Below, piece by piece: positions 12,961-23,700 of a DNA stretch of 64,000 nt. The stretch covers positions 3,119,673-3,183,672 of the forward strand of contig SADC01001204.1 in assembly GCA_004194705.1 (NCBI GenBank), read 5' to 3'. Positions within the stretch are counted from its first letter, which is position 1, and every line of letters begins with the position of its first letter. Position numbers and translations under genes: made by a program. The notes beneath the pieces were generated by a model. The model worked only from the letters and a program-made list of their open reading frames with translations. It was not told the origin of the DNA and searched no databases. The DNA comes from Ditylenchus dipsaci. Its lineage: Eukaryota > Nematoda > Chromadorea > Rhabditida > Anguinidae.

Positions 12961-13403
12961 AATCGAAGACTACAAACATTTGAATTTCTGACGTTCTGCT
13001 TTCTTACTGTGATAGCATATGTAATGACACTTTAACAGCGTAAATAAACTTGTTTACTATTTAACTTTTTCAGTAAGTGCATTCTGGCAATAACCTTTAT
13101 ATGGGGGTGTTTCGGCGGGGGTTGTTTCGGCCGGGGCTGTTTTGGCGGTGGTGTTTTCGGCGGGGGTGTTTCGGCCGGGGGCGTTTTGGCGGGGTGTTTC
13201 GGCGGGGGTATTTCGGCGGGGTGTTCGGCGGGTGTGTTTCGGGGTGGACCCACACTGAGAGCATTGTGTAGTTTTAGACGGCCATGAAATTAGTCAGGTG
13301 CTGTTTTTAATGTGCGTACGAGAAATTTTTCACGCTGTTTTGCCTGGCAAATTTTTAAATCTTCGCCGTGCAATGTCACATGCTCAGGTATTTTGCTATT
13401 ACA

Positions 13404-13740
13404 GTGAACCCTCGATTTAACGACACTCCTCGGGACCGAGCCACAGTGTCGTAAAACCCCGAAACCCCGATTCCGGCCCTATTTAAAAATTGGGCCAATT
13501 TGGTCCCTCCTCTTGACTTTTAGTGTGTTTTCTTAGGCTCAAGGCTTGGGCAAGGTAGGCCAGCGTATGTTAAGACAGACTCAAAAGTGGCTTCTCGATA
13601 TTAAAAAAAGTAAGAAAAGCAGGTTTAAGTCCGTCCTAACATACCCTGGCCTATACTTCCCTAAGCTTTAAGCCTAGATATCAACATGGGGACCAACAGG
13701 GGAAAATGGGCCGATTCTTTAATAGGGCCCGGTTTCTGTC
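13404..13740. mobile_element. Remnant pogo-like MITE plus TAGGCCAGCG palindrome
   Basis: 13404-13470 is the left half of a pogo-like MITE (CAGTGAACCCTCGATTTAAC and a CGGGACCG centre) without its right end. 13500-13740 is a palindrome with AAGGTAGGCCAGCGTATGTT and its inverse, of the GGTCCCCCTGTTG family. Confidence 0.5.
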
Positions 13741-13859
13741 TCGTGTGTCTCATCTCGATGATATCTGTATCAAGTGGTATGCCTTTTCTACAAAAATTTA
13801 AAATCATTTTTTTAATTTTTGAATTTTTTGATTGGAAAGCTAAGAATCATCATTTTTAG

Positions 13860-14073
13860 TAGGGTTGTCGAGTTTCGAACTTTTAATTCAAATTCGAAAC
13901 TCGAATTTTTTTACGGCCGATTTTTGGCATTGGATTGCAGATCTGATTTTACAATCTATACTCAGAATTAAAAGTTGGGTATAGATTGTAAATCAGATTT
14001 GCAATCCGATGCCAAAAATCGGCCGTAAAAAATTTCGAGTTTCGAATTAAAAGTTCGACACTCGACAACCCTA
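13860..14073. mobile_element. hAT MITE with exact 8-bp target duplication
   Basis: TAGGGTTGTCGAGTTTCGAA at the left, its inverse at the right, palindromic inside. The octamer ATTTTTAG is duplicated exactly at 13852-13859 and 14074-14081. TAGGGTTG ends are typical for hAT elements. It is inserted just past the 3' end of the adenylate kinase gene. Confidence 0.9.
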
Positions 14074-14105
14074 ATTTTTAGTGAAGCATGACTGTAGAAA
14101 AATCC

Positions 14106-16396
14106 TTAAAAAACATACATGCAAACTTTTCCCTTCCTTCTGTAGTACTTGACTAGGGCAGCAAACTTAAAGCATTTTAAAACGCTTCATTATTCTGTCA
14201 GAGTTGTCTTCAGGACGGCAACCACTGTAAATTGAAAATCATAGTTATTGTCTGAAATATAAAAAAATTGCCTGCTTTTGCCTCTTTTCAATAATCGCTG
14301 AAACAGAGCTTCTTTGTCAGCTATATCAAAATGTAGGACACAGGTGCAGGCTTGTATCTTGAACATTTTTACATAGGATTTTGTTGTTCAAATTTATTTA
14401 CAAAAAATTACCTCACATTCAAACTGGATCACCTCATCCTCTTTGATAGGAAAGCCGTCGATCAAAAATCCTGGCCAATGACTCTTGCTTTCCAACTGTT
14501 TCATCAAAAATTCTTTGATAATGTCAAGTCCTAGTCTCTGTAAAAACAAAAGTTCAATTAATTGGATTTATATTATTTATTGCAAGGGTCAAAAGCCGCC
14601 ATGAAGGCATTTTTGCAATAGACACCTATTTCTTAACGAAAGTTTCAAAAAAAAAGTTTGCAAGCACCGAACTTAACGAACCTTTGACTTAACGAAACTC
14701 TTGTCCAGGTCTTCAGAGGTTTCGTCAAGATGAGGTTTGACTGCACTTGTTTTTTTTGCGCAAATCCACTTTTTGGCGCAAATTTTGTTTTGCCTGTTTC
14801 TCTCGAAAAAAAAATATATTTGTCAAGGTTTGAACGCCATCAGGGAGCCCTGCGATTTTATTTTCTGATAAACCATTATTTATTGCATTATCTCACGAAA
14901 ATGTTAAATAATAAGGTCAAAATATGAACCAAATTATTGTTCTGATTTCCTCCATACTTTAAGCTTATTGTCTTACATTTTTGCGAGATAATGCAACAAA
15001 TAATACTTTATCAGAAAGTAGAAGCACAGGGCTACCCCATGGTATTAAAACCTTAAAAAATGAAAAGTTTTTGATAGAAGCAAGTAAGGCAAATTTTTGG
15101 GCCAAAAAGTGGGTTTGCGCCGAATGAAGTCGGCGCTACTCGGTTTTACAAACCCCCTCTCCCCTCGAACAGCTACTCGGTTTTTTCTCGAGAAAATTAG
15201 TACATTTACTCAAATAAGTACATTTTAGGGTTAAAAAACTTTAAAACCAATGAAATTTTCGTTAAATTTTATAAACTATCATTTATAATATATTTTATTT
15301 TAGATAGCTAGTAAACTGACCAATGGGAATGGCTTGCCGTCTTGAGCTTTCCGCAATTTGTCGGCTAACATAGCAGATCTTGGAGATCCTGCAGCTATTT
15401 CAGCCCGGATGTAGTCACCCACACTTAAATGCTCCAATCCATATTTAGACGCTATTAACTTGCTTTGTGTTCCTTTTCCAGCTCCGGGATAACCTTGAAA
15501 ATGATGAAAAATCTTCATTGAATTTGTTATAAAATTTAAAAACACTTTTTGACGATTTTTTTTAAAGTGAAAAGTTTTGTAAGATTTTCGGGCCTTATCC
15601 GATTTTCGCCTTGGTCCCCCCTGTTGAGTTTTTTTTGTTATTTTTCAGGCTTAGGCAAGGGTAGGCCAATGTACGTCAGGTGGGACTTAAACATGAATCT
15701 AAAACATGTTCGAATCCGTCCTATCATACGCTGGCCTACTCTCGCCTTAGCTTAGAACTGGGAAGGTAAAGTATTTACTCTAATGGTAGCCCCGGGGCCA
15801 GTACACTTCGGAAGGGGGCTACAATCGCAAGGGGGAGGGCCAAACCGGCCTGAATAGGCCAGTTTTTTTAGGAGGGTTACTATTTCTTCTACTTCTATAG
15901 TAAATGTAGTAACTGTGTTTTTGAAAAAAGTTTGTACTTTTTAAGGACCCCAAATCTTTAATCAAATTTTTTTTCGCTTCAAAATGACATTAAGCACTAG
16001 ACAAAATAGCATGTTTCACGAAAAACGATCAAATTGTACTTTTTGGCGAAATGCACATTTTCCAAAAATTTTGAGTTACGTACCCAATCTTAAAGATTAG
16101 AATACCAAAAAAAAACAACAGGGCAACAAGGCGAAAAAACCCCTTATTTGGGGATAGGGCCGATTTTCGGGTTGTGCTTTTTCATACCAAATATATAATG
16201 TAGAAGTCCAGAAAATAATGACTATGTTTAAATTTTCGAAATATTTTATATGAATTTATATTTGATAAAATAACTGACCAACGATAAAGAAAATGTGAGC
16301 GTAGCAACCATTCAACTGAGTTAGATTAAACTTCTCAATAGGCAGTCGTGGCTTTAATTCTGATGTCACCAGTGTTTTATTCTTGCTAGTTTCCAT
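14106..16396 (-). CDS. Adenylate kinase, AK1-like
   Basis: Five minus-strand exons join in phase: 16396-16279, 15493-15321, 14537-14412, 14357-14272, 14224-14106. The P-loop GYPGAGKGTQ spans the first splice. Then follow DYIRAEIAAGS (NMP-binding), GKPFPLRLGLDIIKEF, HWPGFLIDGFPIKEDE (the family's LIDGFPR site, here with I for R), CVLHFDIADKEALFQRLLKR and SGCRPEDNSDRIMKR (LID; the usual SGR-DDN). The last part needs one T removed near 14170 to reach ALVKYYRRKGKV and a stop at 14108-14106, giving about 206 residues. It interconverts 2 ADP and ATP+AMP in the cytosol. Intron 4 is GC-AG (GCAATT donor at 14271). Acceptor TTTTCAG lies 7 bp before the start. Intron 2 holds MITEs. Confidence 0.9.
14590..15125. 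mobile_element. Two MITEs in adenylate kinase intron 2
   Basis: 14635-14743 is a pogo-like fragment with CTTAACGAA cassettes and the right end GGTTTGACTGCA. 14745-15125 is a palindrome with GCGCAAATCCACTTTTTGG at the left and the inverse at the right around 14930. Confidence 0.5.
15130..15200. mobile_element. Half of a GCGCTACTCGGTTTTA element
   Basis: GGCGCTACTCGGTTTTACAA and a C-rich run followed by a second GCTACTCGGTTTT. The same end sequence is paired as a palindrome at 29908-30160 and inverted at about 16905-16975. Confidence 0.5.
15590..16170. mobile_element. TAGGCCAGCG palindrome and flanking repeat debris in adenylate kinase intron 1
   Basis: CTTGGTCCCCCCTGTTGAG starts a palindrome (15600-15765) with TTAGGCAAGGGTAGGCCA and its inverse. 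15775-15870 is an ACCGTATT-type cassette region (GGTAGCCCCGGGG). 16110-16170 is the inverse of the GGTCCCCCTGTTG edge. Confidence 0.5.
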
Positions 16397-16965
16397 ATTA
16401 AATCTGAAAATACCAAATAACGCTACTTATACATACAATTCCAGATTAAAAAATCACAAGTGTAAATTGTAATTAAGCTTCTGTTTGGCAGTAAAACTGT
16501 TTTTAAACTTGAAAATTTCACAAATATTTCAGTGTATAAAAAATTGTTTGCAAAAAAATTGTTTTCGTTTCTGGGTTACATCTGAATTCTTTGTTAGTAG
16601 AAATAAACGTTCTGTTATTGTTAGACAGTAAACAAAAACAGAATTTGAAATTTAGGTTAACATGGATCGAATAGCGATGACGATATAAACAAATAGCACA
16701 AATGTTTTGAATAAATAAGTCAGTTTGTTTTTGTAAATTGTTGTTTATTTGTGTTTCAATTACTTTTTGTTTACGCTTTTCCAATAAACAGGCATGCGTA
16801 TATAGTAAAGTATTTAAAGGCGGAGGCCCGTTTAAAAGGGCCTTTCCGACAAGCTACTTAAGTTAAAAATTCGACGCTACTTGTTTTTAAGCTAAGCCAA
16901 GGCCCAAAGCCTAAAGGTCATTACTGAACCTAGAATTTTTTTGGGGGAGGGTCTTAAAACCGAGT

Positions 16966-17290
16966 AGCGCCGAAAATTCGGCCTGGGTGGCGCAGTGGAT
17001 AAGCATTCGTGTTTTATGGCCCAAAACGGTGCGCAGGTTTGATCCTACGAGGTGACACGCTATTTATTTTACTTGTTTGGCCGATTTTTTCGTGGTAATT
17101 CAGGGTAAGACTTTTCAGCGTCATATTTGGAATCAGCAACCCAAATTAGCCCAACTGGTCAAACAAGTAAAAGCAAGAAAAAAAGGTAAAGTATGCAGAA
17201 TCGAACCTGCGCACTGTTTTGAGCTATAAAACAAAAACGCTCACCCACTGCGATACCGAGGCTACTTTTTCAACCCTATATGGCTCCCTC
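16966..17290. mobile_element. Palindromic element with tRNA-like sequences at both ends
   Basis: The left head has an A box TGGCGCAGTGGATAAGC and, about 40 bp later, a B box GGTTTGATCC. The right head, on the other strand, has TATCGCAGTGGGTGAGC and GGTTCGATTC. Between them are inverted copies of a body containing TTTACTTGTTTGG. Both heads face inward. No CCA end or intact cloverleaf is seen, so these are tRNA-derived and not functional tRNA genes. The same architecture is at 32850-33520. Confidence 0.7.
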
Positions 17291-17403
17291 TTTTGAAGTA
17301 AATTCTAGCAGAAAATTCTTGGACAAAATTTCATTTGTAAGGAAGAGATTTAAACTGTCATGATCTTAATTAGTTGTTGTTCTGGGAGTTAATTATTTCT
17401 GTA

Positions 17404-17553
17404 CAGTCGACGCTCTCTATAACGACGCTCTTTATAACGATCCGGAAAAAGAACTATTTGGTCCTGAGCTAAGTCATTCAAGTCAAAACGACGCTCTCTA
17501 TAACGACTCGGTTTAGTCGGTCCCTTGAGAGTCGTTATAGAGAGCTTTGACTG
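17404..17553. mobile_element. pogo-like MITE, cassette CTCTATAACGACGC
   Basis: TA-flanked CAGTCGACGCTCTCTATAAC to GAGAGCTTTGACTG. Four cassette copies are visible, at both ends and around 17490-17540. It is the duplicate of 10438-10605 but lacks one internal cassette repeat present there (GACTCGCTCTTTATAAC). Confidence 0.8.
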
Positions 17554-17746
17554 TAAACACCGTTTTAAAAAATCAGGCTTCTGCACTATCAGTTTTTGTA
17601 ACAAATGTAGTCTTTTAAATAAGGCAGATCATCGAAATCAGACAATTTAACTCCCCTGTGTCAATTTCACTCCTTTTCCACAAAATTAAAAAATGAGGCC
17701 TAGCCGTTTTCATATGAATGCATTAATGCTTATATATTTTCAGCAA

Positions 17747-20700
17747 ATGGCTTTAAATTCCACTCGACTCACTGAAGACCAAAGTTCAATAATCTCAAAT
17801 TTTTCTGACTCATTATTCTCAGTTGACTTTGTGATCAAAAAGTTGGAAAATAATTACGTAAAGCTGCAATCCTATCTTGAGCACTCAGAAGTGAAAAATG
17901 TAGGATTTTGTCTATTTACACATGAAAAAACCAGATCACAAAATTGCACTCAATGTAAAACTTCTATGTAAGCGCTAAGAACCATATGGTCAGGCCATCT
18001 GCCTAAGGTCTTTTGACTCATTCAAAAAGGCGCCTTTTCCAGACGGCAACTTGAAAAAATAAAAAAGCTGGGGTCAAATCACCGTCCACATCATGAATTT
18101 GCTGAATATTATGCTGGCGACCCGGAAAACAGTTTTGTAATATCTAGGCACAAACTTTTAGCAGCCTGGCATATGCCCAGGCCTAGTCAAAAAAATTAAG
18201 ACCCGGTCCGTCTTCCAAATTTTCAACGAATTTACATAGCCAACCAACTTTACAAATTCTACACAATTCACATAGTTAAAGGGCCATTGCCGTCTCCGAC
18301 AACGGTCGTCCCCCGCCAATTCAAAAAAAATTCCTAAACATTGAACTTCTGTACGGAATTTTCAACTTGATTTCTCACATAACTATACCTAAAATTAAAT
18401 TCTAGGCCTTGTTTTGTTAGAAACCAAGCTGAAAAATCCGCACGGAACGTCAATGATTAGGCAAAAAAAATTGAATTGGCGGGGAGCAATTCAAAACAGG
18501 TGGCAATGGCTCTTTAACGAAATTTTCATAACTAACATAATTTATATAATCAACAAATCTCAAATAGTCAACCAATTTATCACAGTCAACTAATTTCACA
18601 TAGTTAACAAATAATACATACCGTATTTATTCTAATAAATAACCCGGGTCTTATATTTTTCAACCCCCTAAAAATCTTTAAATTGTCAATCAAAAATGGC
18701 CTTAACTCTGAAATCTTAGTCAAAATATAGAGGGGGTGTCTTTTATTAGAGGAAATACGGTAGCCAACAAACTTTTTAATCTTTTCCCTGACAGTGCGGT
18801 TAAGCACGTTACGTTTTTTTTCGAAACCGGCCGGCTGGCAACCAGACAGTTCCTACTATCAGTAGAATTTGCCGCGCGACAATTTTCACTATGTTTATAA
18901 AACTACAGTCGACTCTGTCAATAAGGCATGAGCTGGCTTGTGCACATGCCTGTATTCAGCACAAAATATAGCAAGGGTCATTATGTGATTAACAGCTATG
19001 ACAATGAAAACGAGTCAACATCAAAGCGAAAACAAATTACTTAGGTTGTTGTTGAGAACATTGGCAAAGACATGGGCTTCAATTCAACTGTGTTCAAGCT
19101 CACTATTTATATGACTGATCTATCTTTTTTGCCGTTGACAGTTGTTGTGAAAACATTAAGCATTGTAAGGAATTTTTATTTTGAAAATGCAATCATTCAA
19201 GAAACAATAATTTGAAAAAAAACTTAAGATCGTGAGATTTGCCCTTGCTTACTGTTGGTGAGCAAATACATAACAATGAGTGTGAATTCTACAAGCAATT
19301 TGCTGGCAGAGAAATTATTCCGATGCCTGAAATTTACTTTCTACAAAAAGTTAATGATGGAAATCAAGAATAATTGTTATGCAGACCTCACACGCGTGGG
19401 CCATATTTCAAGCCGCACCCTGAATCTATGTGTTGATCAGGCAGTTTTTTGAATATTTACTAATACAGTCAACTCTTGACAGTCAAGGCAAATACTACTC
19501 ATTTTAAGCAAATAAGCACTTATTATATATTTTTGTAATTCTTTTTTTGTGAAGTTTTTTTTTTAATTCTTTAAGCACTCTTGTTCCTAAAATTTCGAAA
19601 CCTAATCAAACTAATCGAATATGATTATTAAACTACCCAGAATCAATCGCCCTAAGTTATGACTGTGAAACAGGGCTTTCACATTTTTTTCGAAGAAGTA
19701 TACCGTATATTCTCAATTAATCCACCACTCTCTAATAATCCTCCACCCTACTGACCTCATATCTCAGCCTAGAGCAAACATTTCACAAATCTTTTTTTTT
19801 GCGTTTTCCTAATTAGCACGAGCTCTCCTGATTCCACTTTTCAGATCTTGGTCGAATCCCCAAAAATATCAAAATCGACCTCGAATTTATCCAATTTTTT
19901 AGGAGTTGAAAAATAATCCCCCATGGGGGATTAATAGAGAATATACAGTATTTTGACTTTTTTCAATAATATTCACTTCATCTGCAACCAGACATTCCCT
20001 ACTACCAGTAGAATTCGCCGCTCGACAATTTTTACTACATTCGACGCTCTCTATAAGATACACCTATAAAGTTCACTTCTACCTAGGGTCCGACATTATT
20101 TTTAACCTCATTTCTGAAATGCTTTGCCAAATGTAATTCGTCAGTCTAGTCGGAAATATCGCAAGGATTCCGATTTTGCCGATCATTTTTGAGAAATTAT
20201 ATAGTTTTGCCATTTTTACGCAGAGGTATCTTATATGGAGCGTTGCGGGTAGAAATGGCAAAACTATATAATTTCTCAAAAATGATCGGCCAAATCGAAC
20301 CCTTGCAATATTTCCGACTAGACTGACGAATCACATTTGGCAAAACATTTCAGAAATGAGGTTAAAAAAAAGTGTCGGACCCTAGGTAGGAACGAACTTT
20401 CGGGGGTATCTTATATAGACCGTCGACTGTTTTAAACCCAAGAAAAAACGATTTTCAAGACAAAAAAAGTTTATCGTTCTTTTCACTTGTCTCGACCACT
20501 CCACCTTTATTGACATTAAACTACCGTATTCACTCTTTTAATCGCCCATGGGCGTTTATTTTTCAACCCTTAAAAAATCGGAAAAAAATATTTCGATTTT
20601 GAGATTTTTGGGTGCTCAACCAAAATTTAAAAGTGGAATCAGGTAAACTCGTGGTAATAAGAAAACGCAAAAAAACAGATTTGCAAAATAATTTTTTTAA

Positions 20701-23700
20701 ACTGAGATATAGGTCTTTAAGGGTGGGCGTTTATTAGAGGGTGGGCGATAAATAGAGTGAATACGGTAGTCAATTTAAGCTCAAAATAGAACTGGGCAGG
20801 ATAAGTGAATAGTATTGGCTATATTTCTTAGCATTCTCCGAAAATTCTATGTATAATTTTAAATGCTTTAACCTGTAAATTTAAGGTCGTGGATACCGTT
20901 GCACAGATCGCCAGGCTGCACACACACATATTTTGCTATGAAAATATCAAATCCTTAGGAAGGCGATATTGTCATGTTTATGAAAATACCTCCGTAATGA
21001 GCCAGCTTTTGATGCCTTTTTGAAAACACTCAACCAAAGTGATCAAGGTTAGCTTTATTTTATGGAAATTGGGCGCTACTGTAATATACCCCCCCCAAAA
21101 AAGCGCTACTGTAATATACCCCCCCCCCCCAAAAATCGACCTACTGTCATATACCCCCCCCAAAAACCGACTTTTTAGGGATGGTCAAAAACCATTTTTA
21201 CACAATAATTTCGCCATAAAAGGACCAGAAAAGCAATTTAAATGGGATTGCGGGCTGTATCGGGAGGGGAAGGGAATAATACAGGGGCCACTTCTCGAGA
21301 TGGTTGGGATCCTTAGAGTAATAATTCTCTAAGCGTCTAAAGGTGCTTTCAAACCCAGGAACTTGTGGTGCAGGCATAAGTATGAGTACTTTTCATGGAC
21401 CAATCCCATCAGCGGGGTGGACCTCGCGGGTTTACTCACAGCCTAGCACTTTTTGGTGCTAGGCTGAATTTTTGGATGCTGGGCCTCTGGCCCGGCCTTA
21501 TAGAACGAGGGGAAATGCTCTTCGGCGAAAAAATAAAGATGTTGAACATAGTTTTGAATACTGGGGCCTACCGCATAAATAACTCTGGTATGCATGCTTT
21601 TTCATGCATCCAGAGTCACTTTCGAGTGATTTGTGTCTAAGGTATGTGGGTGTGCGCATCTCAACTCCAAGCCCCCAAGCCCCTGCGCCCCCTTCGGGGG
21701 CGCAGGGGCTTGAGAGTTAGAGATGCGCGCACGCACTTACCTTAGACATGATTCCGAGGAGTACACTTGATCATAAAATGCATATAGAGTCTATTTTTGC
21801 CACGGCCCGAGTTGAAAAACATGGTAAAGCAGCTAAAAGAAAGTGGCCCCTGTATTATTCCCTTCCCCTCCCAATACAGCCCGCAATCCCATTACATTGC
21901 TTTTCTGGTCCCTTTACGGCAAAATTATTGCATAAAAATGGTTTTTAGACACTCCCAAAAAGTCGGTTTTGGGGGGGGGGTATATGACAGTAGGTCCGAT
22001 TTTTGGGGGGGGGGTATATTACAGTAGCGTTTTTGGGGGGGGGGGTATAATGACAGTAGCGTCGAAAATTGCCTCAGGTTAGCAGGCCTCTTTTAATCAA
22101 TGATTTTTTTCACCAACTACGTTCTGAAATATTTTTTTTCAAATAAATCTACACATCTTTAGAACAATTATTTTTTCTTCGACCTTTTTTGGAATATTTC
22201 AGTAGTTTAAATCATATAGCAGCCTTTTTTATCCTTGATGTTGAGATATGACCATAAGTTTCACTAGTATCCCTTTAAAGGGCCATTGCCGTCTATGACA
22301 ACGGTAAAACAACAACAATAAAAATTTCCTAATCATTGATCTTCTGTAATGATTTTTCAACTTGGTTTCTAACAAAGCAAGGCCTAAAATTCAATTTTAC
22401 GTATAGTTTTGTTAGAAACTAAACTGAAAAAGTTTGATGATTTTGTAAAAAAATTCTAATTAACAGGAAAAAAATTAAAACGCGTGATGATGGTATTTTA
22501 AAAAAATGACTTTCCCACTTACAGGGTGTCGCAAAATTACGCGTGCACTTTTTAAAAGTTGTTTGAAATTTCTTTGAATTTTTTTTTATCAAATATTGTT
22601 TATTTCTTACATTTTTGTGTGTTTCTTCAAAAAGCGGTTGCTATAACCAACTTATTTGTCTGTTTTTCAGAATGAATTCTGATTTCCGCCCGCTTTCGTT
22701 CGATTGAGACAGCAGGGAAAGAATATCGGAGAAATTGCAAAGTTTTTCGGAGTCAGTCGTAACACAGTCGGCACAGTTGCTGTAATTTCATGTCAATAAA
22801 TTTGTTGTGTGTTAATCTGCAATTATATTGTGTTTATGCTCCTAACCCTATAAATGTGGAGATTTCCGCGGGTATGGTTCCCGAAAGACGAAATCGACCG
22901 GGCAAGGAGCTACCTCGCAAAAATTTTCAAAAATGCACGCGTAATTTTGCGACACCTGTACAGTCAACTCTCGATTAACGAACCCCTGGGGACCGGCAAA
23001 AATGTTCGTTGAATCGAGAGTTTCGTTAAATCAGGAATTAATTTCAGTCATTTTATTTAATGGCTGTCCGAGTAGGCGTTGAAAAAAAGTTCGTTAAATC
23101 ACGAGTTTCGTTAAATCGAGGGTTCGTTAAATCGAGAGTTGACTGTACCGTATTCTCTCTAATGAGCGCCCTCCTTGAAAGTCGAAAATGTACCCAAAGT
23201 TTTTTTTGTCGATTTCACAACTTTTCTTGTATTAAATTTACATGATCATTCACAGCCATATACTGAAATGACGCCAAGAAACAGGGCTACATTTTGAGTA
23301 CAAGGTTGCAAATGAGTATGTAAATAAAAATTACAAAAAAGTCACTTCCAAATCAATACCGAATAGTTCTGGGACAGACCTTGTACTCAAAATGTAGCCC
23401 GGTTTCTTGGCGTTATTTTCAGTATATGGTTGTGAATGATTAAGTAAACTATATACAAGAAAAAATTGTGAAATCAACAAAAGAATTTCGGTTACGTTTT
23501 CCGACTTTTAGGGAGGGCGCTCATCAGAGAGAATACGGTATGTTTAAAGTAGAGTTCAAAAAAGTTCGGAGTGATAAGTAAATTTTGCCTTATTACCACA
23601 TTATTACCACATTGTAAATTATTCTTTTATTTTGATTTTTAGACAGTATCACAGATTTGCTAAAACATTTGCGGAAGACAAAGAGTATTGAATTTCTTAA

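Larger units (their letters stand above)
12080..13250. mobile_element. Foldback element with CGGCGGGGGTGTTT arrays
   Basis: The left array (about 12090-12197) is repeats of CCGCCGAAACACCCC; the right array (13103-13240) is the inverted unit GGGGTGTTTCGGCGG. Between them are two nested palindromic elements (12397-12625 and 12700-12960). Glycine/proline-rich frames over the arrays are spurious. Confidence 0.7.

Noticed and set aside
16977..17290. Two functional tRNA genes
   Set aside because: A and B boxes are present but no acceptor stem pairing or consistent anticodon arm can be drawn, and the sequence is repeated as part of a palindromic element.
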